Source: an uncultured Eubacterium sp. (lineage in GTDB: Bacteria; Bacillota_A; Clostridia; Lachnospirales; Lachnospiraceae). From it: 26,343 nt of DNA. The stretch lies in assembly GCA_948759685.1 (NCBI GenBank), contig CAQBGY010000019.1, positions 1-26,343 of the forward strand. The letters run 5' to 3'. Shown piece by piece: positions 1 through 7,113 of the stretch (position 1 is the first letter of the stretch; each line of letters opens with the position of its first letter). The translations under genes were made by a program, and so were the position numbers. The notes under the pieces were generated by a model. That model was given only the letters and a program-made list of their open reading frames with translations. It was not told where the DNA came from and searched no databases.

Positions 1-7
1 TACCATC

Positions 8-42
8 GTGTCTAGTTTTTGCACCCCCGTGTCCAGTTTTAG
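8..42. repeat. Two direct copies of GTGTCyAGTTTT at the contig edge
   Basis: GTGTCTAGTTTTTG (8-21) and GTGTCCAGTTTTAG (29-42) are near-identical and 21 bp apart. Repeated TGTCnAnTTT-type blocks near a terminus are known for IS21-like elements, and an IS copy would explain why the contig starts here. The same period and the C(T/C)AGTTTT core also resemble a classical LytTR tandem site. No transposase is visible, so the assignment stays open. Confidence 0.35.
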
Positions 43-63
43 TTTACCACTTCAAATTAGTGC

Positions 64-129
64 CATTTTCTGCAATAAATGGTCACATTCTGCAAGGCGT
101 ATTGTTTTTTTATTGTATACTTTTATAAT
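64..129 (+). promoter_or_regulatory. Tandem TTTTCTGC-box promoter 1 (secreted protein 228)
   Basis: TTCTGC cores lie at 68-73 and 88-93 (20 bp apart), followed by a TATAAT -10 at 124-129, 36 bp after the start of the second core. The -35 region reads ATTGTT/TTGTTT, a weak match, as expected for an activator-dependent promoter. Start of transcription is near 136, leaving a leader of about 90 nt before the ATG at 228. The architecture recurs at six other promoters in the window. Confidence 0.75.
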
Positions 130-227
130 TAGTTTATGTAAGGCTTGTTTACAAAAGTCGAGGGGTGTTAAAAGACGTAAGTTCTTTTACACATAAGAAT
201 TAAAAACAGTAGAAAGGTGGAATTGTA

Positions 228-1415
228 ATGAAAAAAAAGAAATTAGTAACTATGGTTGCAGCATTGACGTTGGCAATAACCTCTGCCACAATGGGTGTTA
301 TGCCTGTCAATGCAGCAGAAAACAATGATGTCGAAGCTGTGGACATCGTTGAGAAAGATGTTTTTTTAGACAGCGGGATGGGACTGAGCGAGTATGATGA
401 AAACGTTACAAATTTGGAATTTGCAGAGGCAGAAGCAGATGATTTGGATTCAGAGAACGATGGAATTGAGGCTTATGCAGGCATAGGTTTAAGATATGCG
501 TGGAATTATAGGACTTATCCGTATAGCTTCGAGGAACAGAAATGGTCAACAAATCGGGATATTTATGATACATATGCTTCAACTGGAGAGGCAGAGTATG
601 AAAATCCTAAATTCACATATACGTTGTCCAATCCTACAGGTCCCGCTTCATATGAGGCAGCAATTCGTGAGGGTTATTTGCAGGAAGCTAACAAACTGCA
701 ATTATATGATCATGTGGTATCGGGCAGTAACAATAATGTATTATTGATGATTGACAGCGATGTTCTATATGCAATTGTTGAAAAAGATACATTGACAAGT
801 GTTTTTTCAAGTTCTTCAAACAGTTTAATTGGAGGAACTACTGATAGCAGAACAATAGATGGAAGAAATAAGACACTTATCAATGTGCAGCTCAAAAACG
901 GCGAATATCTTATAATGTTCTTAACTGAAAAAGTAACTGATCACAACCATTATGCGCTTTATACAGGATGCCCGCTTCCAATGATGCATACAGGAATGTT
1001 CGCAGGAACCCACAATGGTAAAGTATCTTGGAATGGTGGTGGATTAAAAGCTGAAACAGAAAGAGTATGTCCGGGAGTTACAATTTCGACACCTTCAGGA
1101 GTAAGTTCTGACTTGTTTGCCATGAGTAAAATATGGTTTGAGGATAAGTCAATGGGTGGATCACAGGATTTATATGTTAGTGATGTCACTTATTACTATG
1201 CATCGCCAGCGAACTCCTCTTACAGAATTTTAAGTGAGTCCGGAAAGACTTATTATGACAATGCGCCGTCCTCTTGTTCTATTGCAGGAACATATAGAAC
1301 AAAATTCCGTGTATCGTGGAGTTCCAATTTGAGCTATGTGGGTGCATATTATTATGCAAACACAATGATGTATATAAATTATTTGACGCCGTATGGAATG
1401 TATGAAGGAATGTAA
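228..1415 (+). CDS. Secreted protein of unknown function
   Basis: A 395-residue protein with a clear signal peptide: KKKK at residues 2-5, a hydrophobic core to about residue 25, and probable cleavage after VNA near residue 29. Residues 33-75 are strongly acidic. The rest is rich in Tyr, Ser, Asn and Gly with alternating hydrophobic strands, suggesting a beta-rich extracellular domain. I do not recognise the family. The start is supported by GAAAGGTGG upstream of the ATG. It stands alone between a tandem-box promoter and a strong terminator. The promoter class it shares with agrBD suggests it is a quorum-controlled exported product; that is inference. No transmembrane anchor or sortase motif is seen at the C terminus, so it is probably released. 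Confidence 0.85.
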   Translation: MKKKKLVTMVAALTLAITSATMGVMPVNAAENNDVEAVDIVEKDVFLDSGMGLSEYDENVTNLEFAEAEADDLDSENDGIEAYAGIGLRYAWNYRTYPYSFEEQKWSTNRDIYDTYASTGEAEYENPKFTYTLSNPTGPASYEAAIREGYLQEANKLQLYDHVVSGSNNNVLLMIDSDVLYAIVEKDTLTSVFSSSSNSLIGGTTDSRTIDGRNKTLINVQLKNGEYLIMFLTEKVTDHNHYALYTGCPLPMMHTGMFAGTHNGKVSWNGGGLKAETERVCPGVTISTPSGVSSDLFAMSKIWFEDKSMGGSQDLYVSDVTYYYASPANSSYRILSESGKTYYDNAPSSCSIAGTYRTKFRVSWSSNLSYVGAYYYANTMMYINYLTPYGMYEGM

Positions 1416-1430
1416 ATAAAAATGCCACGG

Positions 1431-1471
1431 AGGGCGTTTCTCGAATCATATTGATTTGAGAACGCCCTTTT
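1431..1471 (+). terminator. Rho-independent terminator after 228-1415
   Basis: GGGCGTT pairs with AACGCCC, extended by CTC/GAG and AATCA/TGATT with one bulged T, followed by TTTT at 1468-1471. It separates the secreted-protein gene from the gene starting at 1504. Confidence 0.85.
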
Positions 1472-1503
1472 AGCAAATTAGTAATTTTGGAGGAAAGTTA
1501 AAT

Positions 1504-3036
1504 ATGGAAATAAGTGATAACAGTTCTGCATGGGGAGCAGCATTTCGTCAAAAGCCAGTTTTTTTTATGACTGGAAAGGAAACGGTGGCATTTTTTGAAG
1601 GAAAAATGAAGAAAAATATGTCGCTGCAAGAGGATACTTGTACACTCAGCAGCAATAATATTTATCGCAGTCATACTACTTATGAGGTTTCTGATAAGGA
1701 CAAAGGCAGCGTATTTCTGGACTTGAATTTTCTGATCAAGGACGAAACCAGCAGTCTGAAAGGCAATCTTAGTGATGCGAAGGATGTGGATTTCTATAAT
1801 TTTTCTATTCCATTGACGAGTACACAGCGGAATTACTTTGGTGTTGAAGTTTATATAGATATGCCAAAGGGTTGTGATTATGATCTTACTCTATATGATG
1901 AATACGGCAATCAGGTGGGAAAGGCGGAGTGGGATGGTGAAGGTCGGAAAAAGCTGAACATTCCTAATTGGGATCTTGAAACCAACCAATATTGTATCAA
2001 GGTAGAAAACGGAAACGGGGAGGAAGTTTCACCAGATGATTATTACAAGATCAGTTTCCATGTTTCTGAAAATAAGGAGCATGAAAAGACTGATGCTGTC
2101 AGGGAAGCATATGGGAATCTTCACAATGCATACAGCCGGAAGGATGAAAACTGGCATGAATATCTTGATAAGTATAATGCAGTCCTGCGGGAGACGGAGC
2201 AAAATTATACAAAAGAAGTGGAACTTTTGCATCAAAAACAATTTGATAGTTTGCCAAAGGAAAAGCAGTATACGGGAGAATCTACAGTAGATGAATTATT
2301 ACAGGACATGGCAGAGGGAAAGCGTTTAAGTGAAGCGGAATTGGAATATGTAAAGATTTTTGCTAATTTGAAAGATTATGAGAAAGCTCAACAGAGGGCA
2401 GAGCTTAAAGAAAATTTTTCAACTGTATTTGTCAAGGAATTGCAAGATAAAGGCATTTCATTAAGTGATATTGAGGGGATGTATGTAAAAATCGGAAGTG
2501 ATGGAACTTTGATAGTAGACGGAATAGAGAATCAAACAACAAAAAAACAGGTAGAAGATCTGATTGAAGAAAAGTATAGTGATCAGTTATATCGCTATTA
2601 CATTGGAATTGCAAACAGTGTTGTGAATTTGCCCTCTCATTCATATCAATATGCCACAGATGTACAGGAAGTTCGGCGTTACCTGAAAGGTGTTATGGGT
2701 GGAAATGTATCATTGGAGAAACTATATTTAACATCAGATGGTAAGATTGGTGGATTGCCAGAAAGGGCGGCGAACCTTATTAACAATACAAAGGATAATG
2801 CGAAAATAGAACGGATTAAAGATGCATTGGTGGATATTATTGGGAACATTAAGAGGTATGGAGATATTGGAATCCCCGATTTTTCCTCAGAATTTCAGTT
2901 CCAAAGCGGGGAACTTTCTGTAATGGATAGTGGTTTTGCCATAGATACAGGATTGTTGAGTGAAAAAATGGTTCCGAAATCTTCTGGAAATATGTATTCG
3001 GACATCTATAAATATAAATTCAAGAAAGTTTTGTAA
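1504..3036 (+). CDS. Leaderless protein with a PPC-like beta domain, function unknown
   Basis: A 510-residue protein starting 10 nt after GGAGG. There is no signal peptide or membrane segment. Residues about 70-185 (SLKGNLSDAKDVDFYNF, then YDLTLYDEYGNQVG, then an Asn/Gly-rich hairpin ending in YYKISF) resemble the bacterial pre-peptidase C-terminal beta-sandwich, usually found in secreted proteins. Residues about 190-300 are charged and helical. The C-terminal part is mixed alpha/beta with no motif I recognise. The gene follows a terminator, and no tandem box lies directly upstream, so its promoter is unclear; read-through from 228 is possible. An extracellular-type domain without a secretion signal is odd and could imply a non-Sec export route. 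Coding is well supported by length; function is unknown. Confidence 0.8.
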   Translation: MEISDNSSAWGAAFRQKPVFFMTGKETVAFFEGKMKKNMSLQEDTCTLSSNNIYRSHTTYEVSDKDKGSVFLDLNFLIKDETSSLKGNLSDAKDVDFYNFSIPLTSTQRNYFGVEVYIDMPKGCDYDLTLYDEYGNQVGKAEWDGEGRKKLNIPNWDLETNQYCIKVENGNGEEVSPDDYYKISFHVSENKEHEKTDAVREAYGNLHNAYSRKDENWHEYLDKYNAVLRETEQNYTKEVELLHQKQFDSLPKEKQYTGESTVDELLQDMAEGKRLSEAELEYVKIFANLKDYEKAQQRAELKENFSTVFVKELQDKGISLSDIEGMYVKIGSDGTLIVDGIENQTTKKQVEDLIEEKYSDQLYRYYIGIANSVVNLPSHSYQYATDVQEVRRYLKGVMGGNVSLEKLYLTSDGKIGGLPERAANLINNTKDNAKIERIKDALVDIIGNIKRYGDIGIPDFSSEFQFQSGELSVMDSGFAIDTGLLSEKMVPKSSGNMYSDIYKYKFKKVL

Positions 3037-3068
3037 TAAAAATTTATGAAATTATTGTTATTGATAGT

Positions 3069-3135
3069 CATTTTCTGCTATAATAGGTCACTTTCTGCAA
3101 GACATATTTTCATTTAAAAAAGTGTATGTTAGCAT
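3069..3135 (+). promoter_or_regulatory. Tandem TTTTCTGC-box promoter 2 (secreted protein 3294)
   Basis: TTCTGC cores at 3073-3078 and 3093-3098 (20 bp apart). The best -10 is TAGCAT at 3130-3135, 37 bp after the start of the second core. The predicted leader is about 150 nt. A nearer TAAAAT around 3265 could be an additional promoter. Confidence 0.65.
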
Positions 3136-3293
3136 AAGTGTAAATAGATAAAGAATCAATTTAATTCATTAAATACAATGATTATTCCATAATATATAAA
3201 TTATGTTAGGAAAGAAGGGGAGAAAGGCATTTTATTAATAATATATTTCTGGAATAATTTGTATTAAAATAGTTGAAATTAGGAGGCATAGAT

Positions 3294-3830
3294 ATGTTTA
3301 AAAAAATTAAAAAAGTTATTGCGTTTGCATTAGCACTGACTATGTTGATGGGGATGGGAACAATGGCATTCGCAGCAGAAAAAGAGAACAGCATTCCGAA
3401 ATTAGCTAAGACTAATGAGGAGGGAATGACAGTTGGTGTTACCAATAATCATGAAGGTCTTACAGTTGAAGGCGTTGACAATGAGGAAGGTATTAGTCCT
3501 TTGTGGTGGCCTGGAGATGGACCAGCACCGCAGGTGACTAAGATTGAACTTGAAGGTTACGGCTGGCTGCAGAATGGTAATTTCGGTGTTATTCTTAAAG
3601 TCTATGGATATGGAAGTGATACAACAACTTTTAATGGCAAAAGCGTTTCTTGGATTGAGAAGGAACCTTTTATCATTTCAGGAACAGGTGCAGATGGATT
3701 TTATTATCTGTTTGATTGCGGACCGATAACTGCACCCGGAAGTTATTCTTTCAGATCAACATTTAGATCAACAAATTTCCCGTACAAAGAAGTAACTTAT
3801 ACGGATGTCTTTACATTTAGCGCAAACTAA
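3294..3830 (+). CDS. Small secreted protein, function unknown
   Basis: A 178-residue protein. The ATG at 3294 is chosen over one at 3273 because AGGAGG (3281-3286) sits 7 nt before it and because the signal peptide then starts correctly with MFKKIKK. The hydrophobic core LALTMLMGMG ends in AFA, so cleavage is near residue 27. The mature region has a repeat-like linker (EGMTVGV, EGLTVEGV, EGISPLWW) followed by a beta-rich domain with many Tyr, Gly and Phe (about residues 75-178). I cannot name the family. It sits behind tandem-box promoter 2 and ahead of a hairpin and the leaderless gene at 3902, paralleling the 228/1504 pair. Confidence 0.85.
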   Translation: MFKKIKKVIAFALALTMLMGMGTMAFAAEKENSIPKLAKTNEEGMTVGVTNNHEGLTVEGVDNEEGISPLWWPGDGPAPQVTKIELEGYGWLQNGNFGVILKVYGYGSDTTTFNGKSVSWIEKEPFIISGTGADGFYYLFDCGPITAPGSYSFRSTFRSTNFPYKEVTYTDVFTFSAN

Positions 3831-3855
3831 ATATGTGAACAAAAATTATATAATT

Positions 3856-3887
3856 TCAGGCACATGGGGTATATCTCATGTGCCTGA
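3856..3887 (+). promoter_or_regulatory. Perfect hairpin just before the ribosome site of 3902
   Basis: TCAGGCACATG (3856-3866) and CATGTGCCTGA (3877-3887) are perfect 11-bp inverted repeats with a 10-nt loop. It is followed by GAAGAGGAGAT rather than a T-run, so it is not a normal terminator. It could stabilise or process the downstream message, or serve as an operator. Confidence 0.5.
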
Positions 3888-3901
3888 GAAGAGGAGATAA
3901 T

Positions 3902-4435
3902 ATGACACAAATCAATTTAGGATTAAATAGTATATCTAATCCATACAAAAGAACTCAAAGCAACAGTTCATTAAATACTCAAAATGAAAAAGTATTTAAT
4001 AACAATAAACCTAAGCAAGTTTATATGATGACAGATGATATGTTGTATTCGGGTGGGAATGGAACAGGTCTTTCATTTTACATCAAATATGCTGATGAAT
4101 CAACAGAAGATAATCCAGTGGTTGTTGCTAAGGGGGTGGACGAAAATGGAAAAGAATTTGAACAAAAAATAGCCATTAACGATATCAATCCATCAAGTGC
4201 AAGCATTGTTGAAATGCGAGCATTGGAAGCACATTTCAATGTAGATAAAGGTGGAAGTCTTTCATCTTTGCCAAAAGGGATAGGTAATATGGGGTTGAAT
4301 GACAGGCGCAATTTCCTGTCTATGTTTGAAGATGCAGTTCAGGATTTACAAAAGTTAGCTAGATATGACTTATCTCAATTTTACAAGAGAAATTTGGCGA
4401 CATATGAGAATATAGCGAAACGATTCAAAAAATGA
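3902..4435 (+). CDS. Leaderless protein of unknown function
   Basis: A 177-residue protein. The ATG at 3902 is preceded by GAAGAGGAGATAAT; an in-frame ATG at 3878 lies inside the hairpin and has no ribosome site. The N terminus (about 35 residues) is polar and Asn/Ser-rich. Residues about 45-100 look like a beta domain (TGLSFYIKYADEST, then VVVAKGVDENGKEFEQKI). Residues 105-177 are helical with a basic end (IAKRFKK). There is no signal peptide or membrane segment. I recognise the sequence only as a type of hypothetical protein seen in gut Clostridia. It is probably co-transcribed with the secreted protein at 3294, and a strong terminator ends the unit. Confidence 0.75.
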   Translation: MTQINLGLNSISNPYKRTQSNSSLNTQNEKVFNNNKPKQVYMMTDDMLYSGGNGTGLSFYIKYADESTEDNPVVVAKGVDENGKEFEQKIAINDINPSSASIVEMRALEAHFNVDKGGSLSSLPKGIGNMGLNDRRNFLSMFEDAVQDLQKLARYDLSQFYKRNLATYENIAKRFKK

Positions 4436-4563
4436 TTAAAATGCGGTGAATCCTGAGAAATTATACTTGGACTCATAACGAGAGAGTAGAGTGGTTCCGA
4501 TTGATAGAAGAATCGCAAACATAGGTTAGTTTAGGAATAGTTGGCTATAGGTGTTTCTATTTT

Positions 4564-4598
4564 AGAGCGTTAGATATTTGAGTATCTAACGCTCTTTT
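4564..4598 (+). terminator. Rho-independent terminator after 3902-4435
   Basis: AGAGCGTTAGATA (4564-4576) and TATCTAACGCTCT (4583-4595) form a perfect 13-bp stem with a 6-nt loop followed by TTT. It also separates this unit from the convergent gene ending at 4617. Confidence 0.85.
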
Positions 4599-4616
4599 GG
4601 TTAAATGTATATTCTG

Positions 4617-5378
4617 CTATTTTGTCAGTATGTTTTTTACACTTGATAGTAGAGAAGGAGACAGACTATCAATAAATATTTCAGAACAGGAGCATAGTTG
4701 TGAAACAGTGTATATACGGTATCTTCTGCCTAATGTATGAGCATCTTTTCTTGACATAATTTCAAACAGATACTTATCTTCCCACTCTTGAAAAATAATC
4801 CCCTTATCCTTTAGAATATAATATATTTTCATAGTCTCTCTGTAATCTTGTTGGCATATTATATGTAAATCGTAAGTAGTCAGTTTATTCAGCTCATCAA
4901 AAGTAGCAATGTTATATTTATAAAGTCCCTCATAATGAATTGAATTAAAAGACAAATGATACGGAGCCAAATTATCTTTAATGCTTTGTACAGAGCGCAA
5001 TTCTATACCTTGAGCCTTACATAGTTCTTCCAGTTCAATCATTGTCTGCTCTCCGAGATTGCGCATACGGGCAAGTTCTTCTTTAGAGCATAGTGAAAGC
5101 TGTGATAAATAGAGGATATAGTTTCTCTCAAGAATATGTAAAAGCCTTTGAGACATTGGTACATCATAAATTGTTACTGCATTTTCCGGGGGCAGCAAAT
5201 ATCCGGCACTGTTAAGTTCCTGAATGATAGCGGCAACATAGTGTCGCTTTAAGGGAAACTTCTGTATCAGAGAAATATAGTCATGCCCTTCCAGATCAGA
5301 AACCATAGTAAAACCTAATTCGTGAAGCATATTTTTAATGTAATAGGAAATTTCTAAATCATCTATATATAATTCCAT
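4617..5378 (-). CDS. RNA polymerase alpha-CTD-like HhH repeat protein 1
   Basis: A 253-residue protein. Residues about 70-130 (MSQRLLHILERN, YLSQLSLCSKEELARMRNLGEQTMIELEELC) are a clear match to the RNA polymerase alpha C-terminal domain, including the MRNLGEQT turn corresponding to NLGKKS in true alpha. Residues 5-62, 135-190 and 195-253 look like more diverged copies (LHELGFTMVSDLEGHDYISLIQKF; LYKYNIATFDELNKLTTYDL; RRYRIYTVSQLCSCS), so the protein is probably a chain of alpha-CTD-like modules with no polymerase assembly domain. In the best module the Arg matching E. coli alpha R265 is kept, while N268 and K298 positions appear as His and Gln. AAAGGAG precedes the ATG. It has its own tandem-box promoter. 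The role is inferred: DNA or promoter binding that mimics or competes with alpha. Paralogue of the gene at 5947. Confidence 0.85.
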   Translation of the reverse strand: MELYIDDLEISYYIKNMLHELGFTMVSDLEGHDYISLIQKFPLKRHYVAAIIQELNSAGYLLPPENAVTIYDVPMSQRLLHILERNYILYLSQLSLCSKEELARMRNLGEQTMIELEELCKAQGIELRSVQSIKDNLAPYHLSFNSIHYEGLYKYNIATFDELNKLTTYDLHIICQQDYRETMKIYYILKDKGIIFQEWEDKYLFEIMSRKDAHTLGRRYRIYTVSQLCSCSEIFIDSLSPSLLSSVKNILTK

Positions 5379-5403
5379 AAATTTTCACTCCTTTGATATT
5401 TCC

Positions 5404-5469
5404 ATTTTACTTGTAATATAGACAGGTTCGCAATAAAATAGCAGAAAATGACATATTTTTGCAGAAAAC
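5404..5469 (-). promoter_or_regulatory. Tandem TTTTCTGC-box promoter 3 (alpha-CTD-like gene 1, minus strand)
   Basis: Read on the minus strand, TTCTGC cores correspond to plus positions 5461-5466 and 5441-5446 (20 bp apart). A TAAAAT -10 lies at 5409-5404, 37 bp after the start of the second core. The predicted leader is only about 19 nt and contains the AAAGGAG ribosome site. Confidence 0.7.
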
Positions 5470-5577
5470 GGACAGAAAATGTCTATAATATTTGTTTAAG
5501 GGAAAAGACATGATCTGATTATGAAGGAAATTTAAACGATTTTATGACCGATTTCTGCAATAACAATTACATAAAGT

Positions 5578-5593
5578 GGACTGAAACAAGTCC
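5578..5593. promoter_or_regulatory. 16-bp palindromic operator, copy 1
   Basis: GGACTGAAACAAGTCC, an inverted repeat (GGACT/AGTCC). With copies at 5632 and 6793 it gives the consensus GRACYGAAAYRRGTYC. Copies 1 and 2 flank the likely promoter of the XRE gene at 5664 (a TACAAT lies between them), suggesting autoregulation by that protein. Confidence 0.6.
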
Positions 5594-5631
5594 CTTTTCG
5601 GAGATTTTATTGAATACAATACTCTAAAAAA

Positions 5632-5647
5632 GAACCGAAACGGGTTC
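5632..5647. promoter_or_regulatory. 16-bp palindromic operator, copy 2
   Basis: GAACCGAAACGGGTTC. The arms differ from copy 1 by compensating changes (GAACC with GGTTC), which keeps the dyad intact. It lies 16 bp before the ATG at 5664. Confidence 0.6.
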
Positions 5648-5663
5648 AGGGTATGGTGATAAT

Positions 5664-5897
5664 ATGGAGCAGAAAATAAAACAGGATGAAATATTTATCG
5701 GAAAGAACAACAGGCGTATCAGAAAAGAAAAAGGAATACGGCAGACAGAAATGGTAACATTGATGCAATTACAAAATGTACTGATAACCAGAGAAGCACT
5801 GGTAAAGATAGAAAGAGGGATACAGCATATACAGGCGTCACAGCTTAGGGCAATCCGAAACGTGTTGAAAACAACATATGACGAGCTGCTGAAATAA
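5664..5897 (+). CDS. Small XRE-type HTH regulator
   Basis: A 77-residue single-domain protein. Residues about 13-75 follow the Cro/C1 helix-turn-helix layout: IGKNNRRIRKEKGIRQTEM, then TREALVKIERGIQHIQASQLRAIRNVLKTTYDELL. The expected recognition-helix region (LITREALVKIERG) is present. The ribosome site is weak (GGTGAT). The gene sits between the two alpha-CTD-like genes, transcribed against both, and is bracketed upstream by two copies of the 16-bp palindrome, the obvious candidate operator. A third copy sits upstream of the second alpha-CTD-like gene, so this protein may control that gene too. That is inference from site placement. Confidence 0.75.
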   Translation: MEQKIKQDEIFIGKNNRRIRKEKGIRQTEMVTLMQLQNVLITREALVKIERGIQHIQASQLRAIRNVLKTTYDELLK

Positions 5898-5946
5898 AAA
5901 CGACAGATCGGCATGACCTGTCATTTTATTCTGCTATTTTACATAT

Positions 5947-6705
5947 TTATCCGATTGATAACAAATCCTTAATTGCTGCTGCAAATGAGTTTGAAGATGA
6001 AAGGCTTTGCTTTAATTCATATTCATTGCAGGATGGCATTTGTGAAAGCATACAAATTTTGTGCTTTTTCCATAACATAGCAGCGTTTTTTTCTGGCAAA
6101 ATTTCAAAAATGAATTTATCCTGCCAGTTGTCAAATACAATTCCATTTTCAATTAGAATATAATAAATCTGCATGGTGAGGCTGTAATCTTCCTGACATA
6201 TATGATATAAGTTATCTGCTGTTGTATGCTTAAAATCATCTATGCAGGATATATTGTTTTGAAACAGCAGAGGGTAAATTTTTGAAGGGAACTGGTATTT
6301 TTCAAAATGTTCTTTGATAGATAGTAAGGAACGCATTTCAATACCATATTTTTGACAGATCTGTTCCAATTCCACTACCGTTTTCTCACCTAAATTGCGG
6401 AAACGCAGGATTTCTTCTTTGGGATAGGAAGAAAGCTGTGACAGGTACATGACACCATTCCGTATGAGGGCATTTTGTAACCGTTTTGACATAGATACAT
6501 CATAAATGGATATTTCATCGCTTGGCGGCAAAAGATACCCCTGAGTATTCAGCTCGCTAATCAAAGGTTCTATGTTGTAATTCTTAGGAAACTTATTTAT
6601 CAGAGTAATATAGTTTTGTCCTGCAAGTTCTGAAACCATTGTCAAGCCAATACTGTTTAAGGCGGATTTAGAAGCAGCAGAAATGTTTAGATCCTGAATT
6701 TTCAT
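5947..6705 (-). CDS. RNA polymerase alpha-CTD-like HhH repeat protein 2
   Basis: A 252-residue paralogue of the protein encoded at 4617-5378, collinear over its whole length (shared GYLLPP, IYDV.MS.RL, YLSQLS, RNLGE.T..ELE). Residues about 68-128 are the best alpha-CTD module: MSKRLQNALIRNGVMYLSQL then RFRNLGEKTVVELEQIC. Here the positions matching E. coli alpha R265, N268, G296 and K298 read R, N, G and K, so the DNA-contacting set looks better preserved than in protein 1. Modules before and after are diverged copies. There is no alpha N-terminal domain, so it cannot be a polymerase subunit by itself. It is not preceded by the tandem TTCTGC boxes; instead a conventional -10 and one palindrome copy lie upstream. 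The two paralogues therefore look differently regulated. Confidence 0.85.
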   Translation of the reverse strand: MKIQDLNISAASKSALNSIGLTMVSELAGQNYITLINKFPKNYNIEPLISELNTQGYLLPPSDEISIYDVSMSKRLQNALIRNGVMYLSQLSSYPKEEILRFRNLGEKTVVELEQICQKYGIEMRSLLSIKEHFEKYQFPSKIYPLLFQNNISCIDDFKHTTADNLYHICQEDYSLTMQIYYILIENGIVFDNWQDKFIFEILPEKNAAMLWKKHKICMLSQMPSCNEYELKQSLSSSNSFAAAIKDLLSIG

Positions 6706-6755
6706 AGCTGTATCATTGCTCCTTTATATTCTTGAGTTTGAAGGGGAATATCCCT

Positions 6756-6783
6756 AGTATAACACTTTTTCTGAAAAAAACAA
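6756..6783 (-). promoter_or_regulatory. Promoter of alpha-CTD-like gene 2
   Basis: On the minus strand TTGTTT (plus 6778-6783) and TATACT (plus 6756-6761) are 16 bp apart, with GGAGCAAT before the ATG at 6705. The palindrome at 6793-6808 lies 9 bp upstream of the -35. Confidence 0.55.
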
Positions 6784-6792
6784 ATGCGAAAT

Positions 6793-6808
6793 GGACTGAA
6801 ATGAGTTC
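6793..6808. promoter_or_regulatory. 16-bp palindromic operator, copy 3
   Basis: GGACTGAAATGAGTTC, matching the consensus of copies 1 and 2. It is just upstream of the alpha-CTD-like gene 2 promoter and about 55 bp before the tandem-box promoter of the response regulator. Confidence 0.55.
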
Positions 6809-6860
6809 TAATTGTATAATTTATTATAATAGTCTGTATTATTGAATTTCAATCGTGTCA

Positions 6861-6924
6861 TATTCTGCTATATATGGTCATTTTCTGCAAGATAATTGAC
6901 TTATAAATGAAAGAAAAATAAAAT
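6861..6924 (+). promoter_or_regulatory. Tandem TTTTCTGC-box promoter 4 (response regulator 1)
   Basis: TTCTGC cores at 6863-6868 and 6883-6888 (20 bp apart), TTGACT -35 at 6896-6901 and TAAAAT -10 at 6919-6924, again 36 bp after the start of the second core. A leader of about 180 nt (6931-7113) follows; I see no start codon with a ribosome site in it. Control of the regulator by the shared box implies positive feedback. Confidence 0.75.
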
Positions 6925-7113
6925 GTAAAGGGGGTTTTATAAGCATAAGCAGCGTAACAGGACAGGCACAAAGATTGCTTCTCGCCATTCACTACGAATG
7001 TAGGGAAAATATTAAAGAATTTTGTAATGCATGACGAAATACAGAACAGACGGGGATTAAGGATCAAAGACAAACCACGATAAAATTGATTTGGGAAGGA
7101 GGAACCGAAATAG

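Noticed and set aside
5898..5940. GACAG/CTGTC hairpin after the small XRE gene as a terminator
   Set aside because: The stem is only 5 bp with an 11-nt loop and the following ATTTTATT is not a clean T-run.
4607..5945. Single TTCTGC half-sites near 4612, 5553 and 5931
   Set aside because: They have no partner 20 bp away and no -10 at the fixed distance. The copies at 4612 and 5931 lie at or just beyond the 3' ends of the two alpha-CTD genes.
6900..7025. Open frame in the regulator leader (ending QRLLLAIHYECRENIKEF)
   Set aside because: It has no ATG, GTG or TTG with a ribosome site at a sensible position, and it overlaps the promoter -10; treated as leader RNA.
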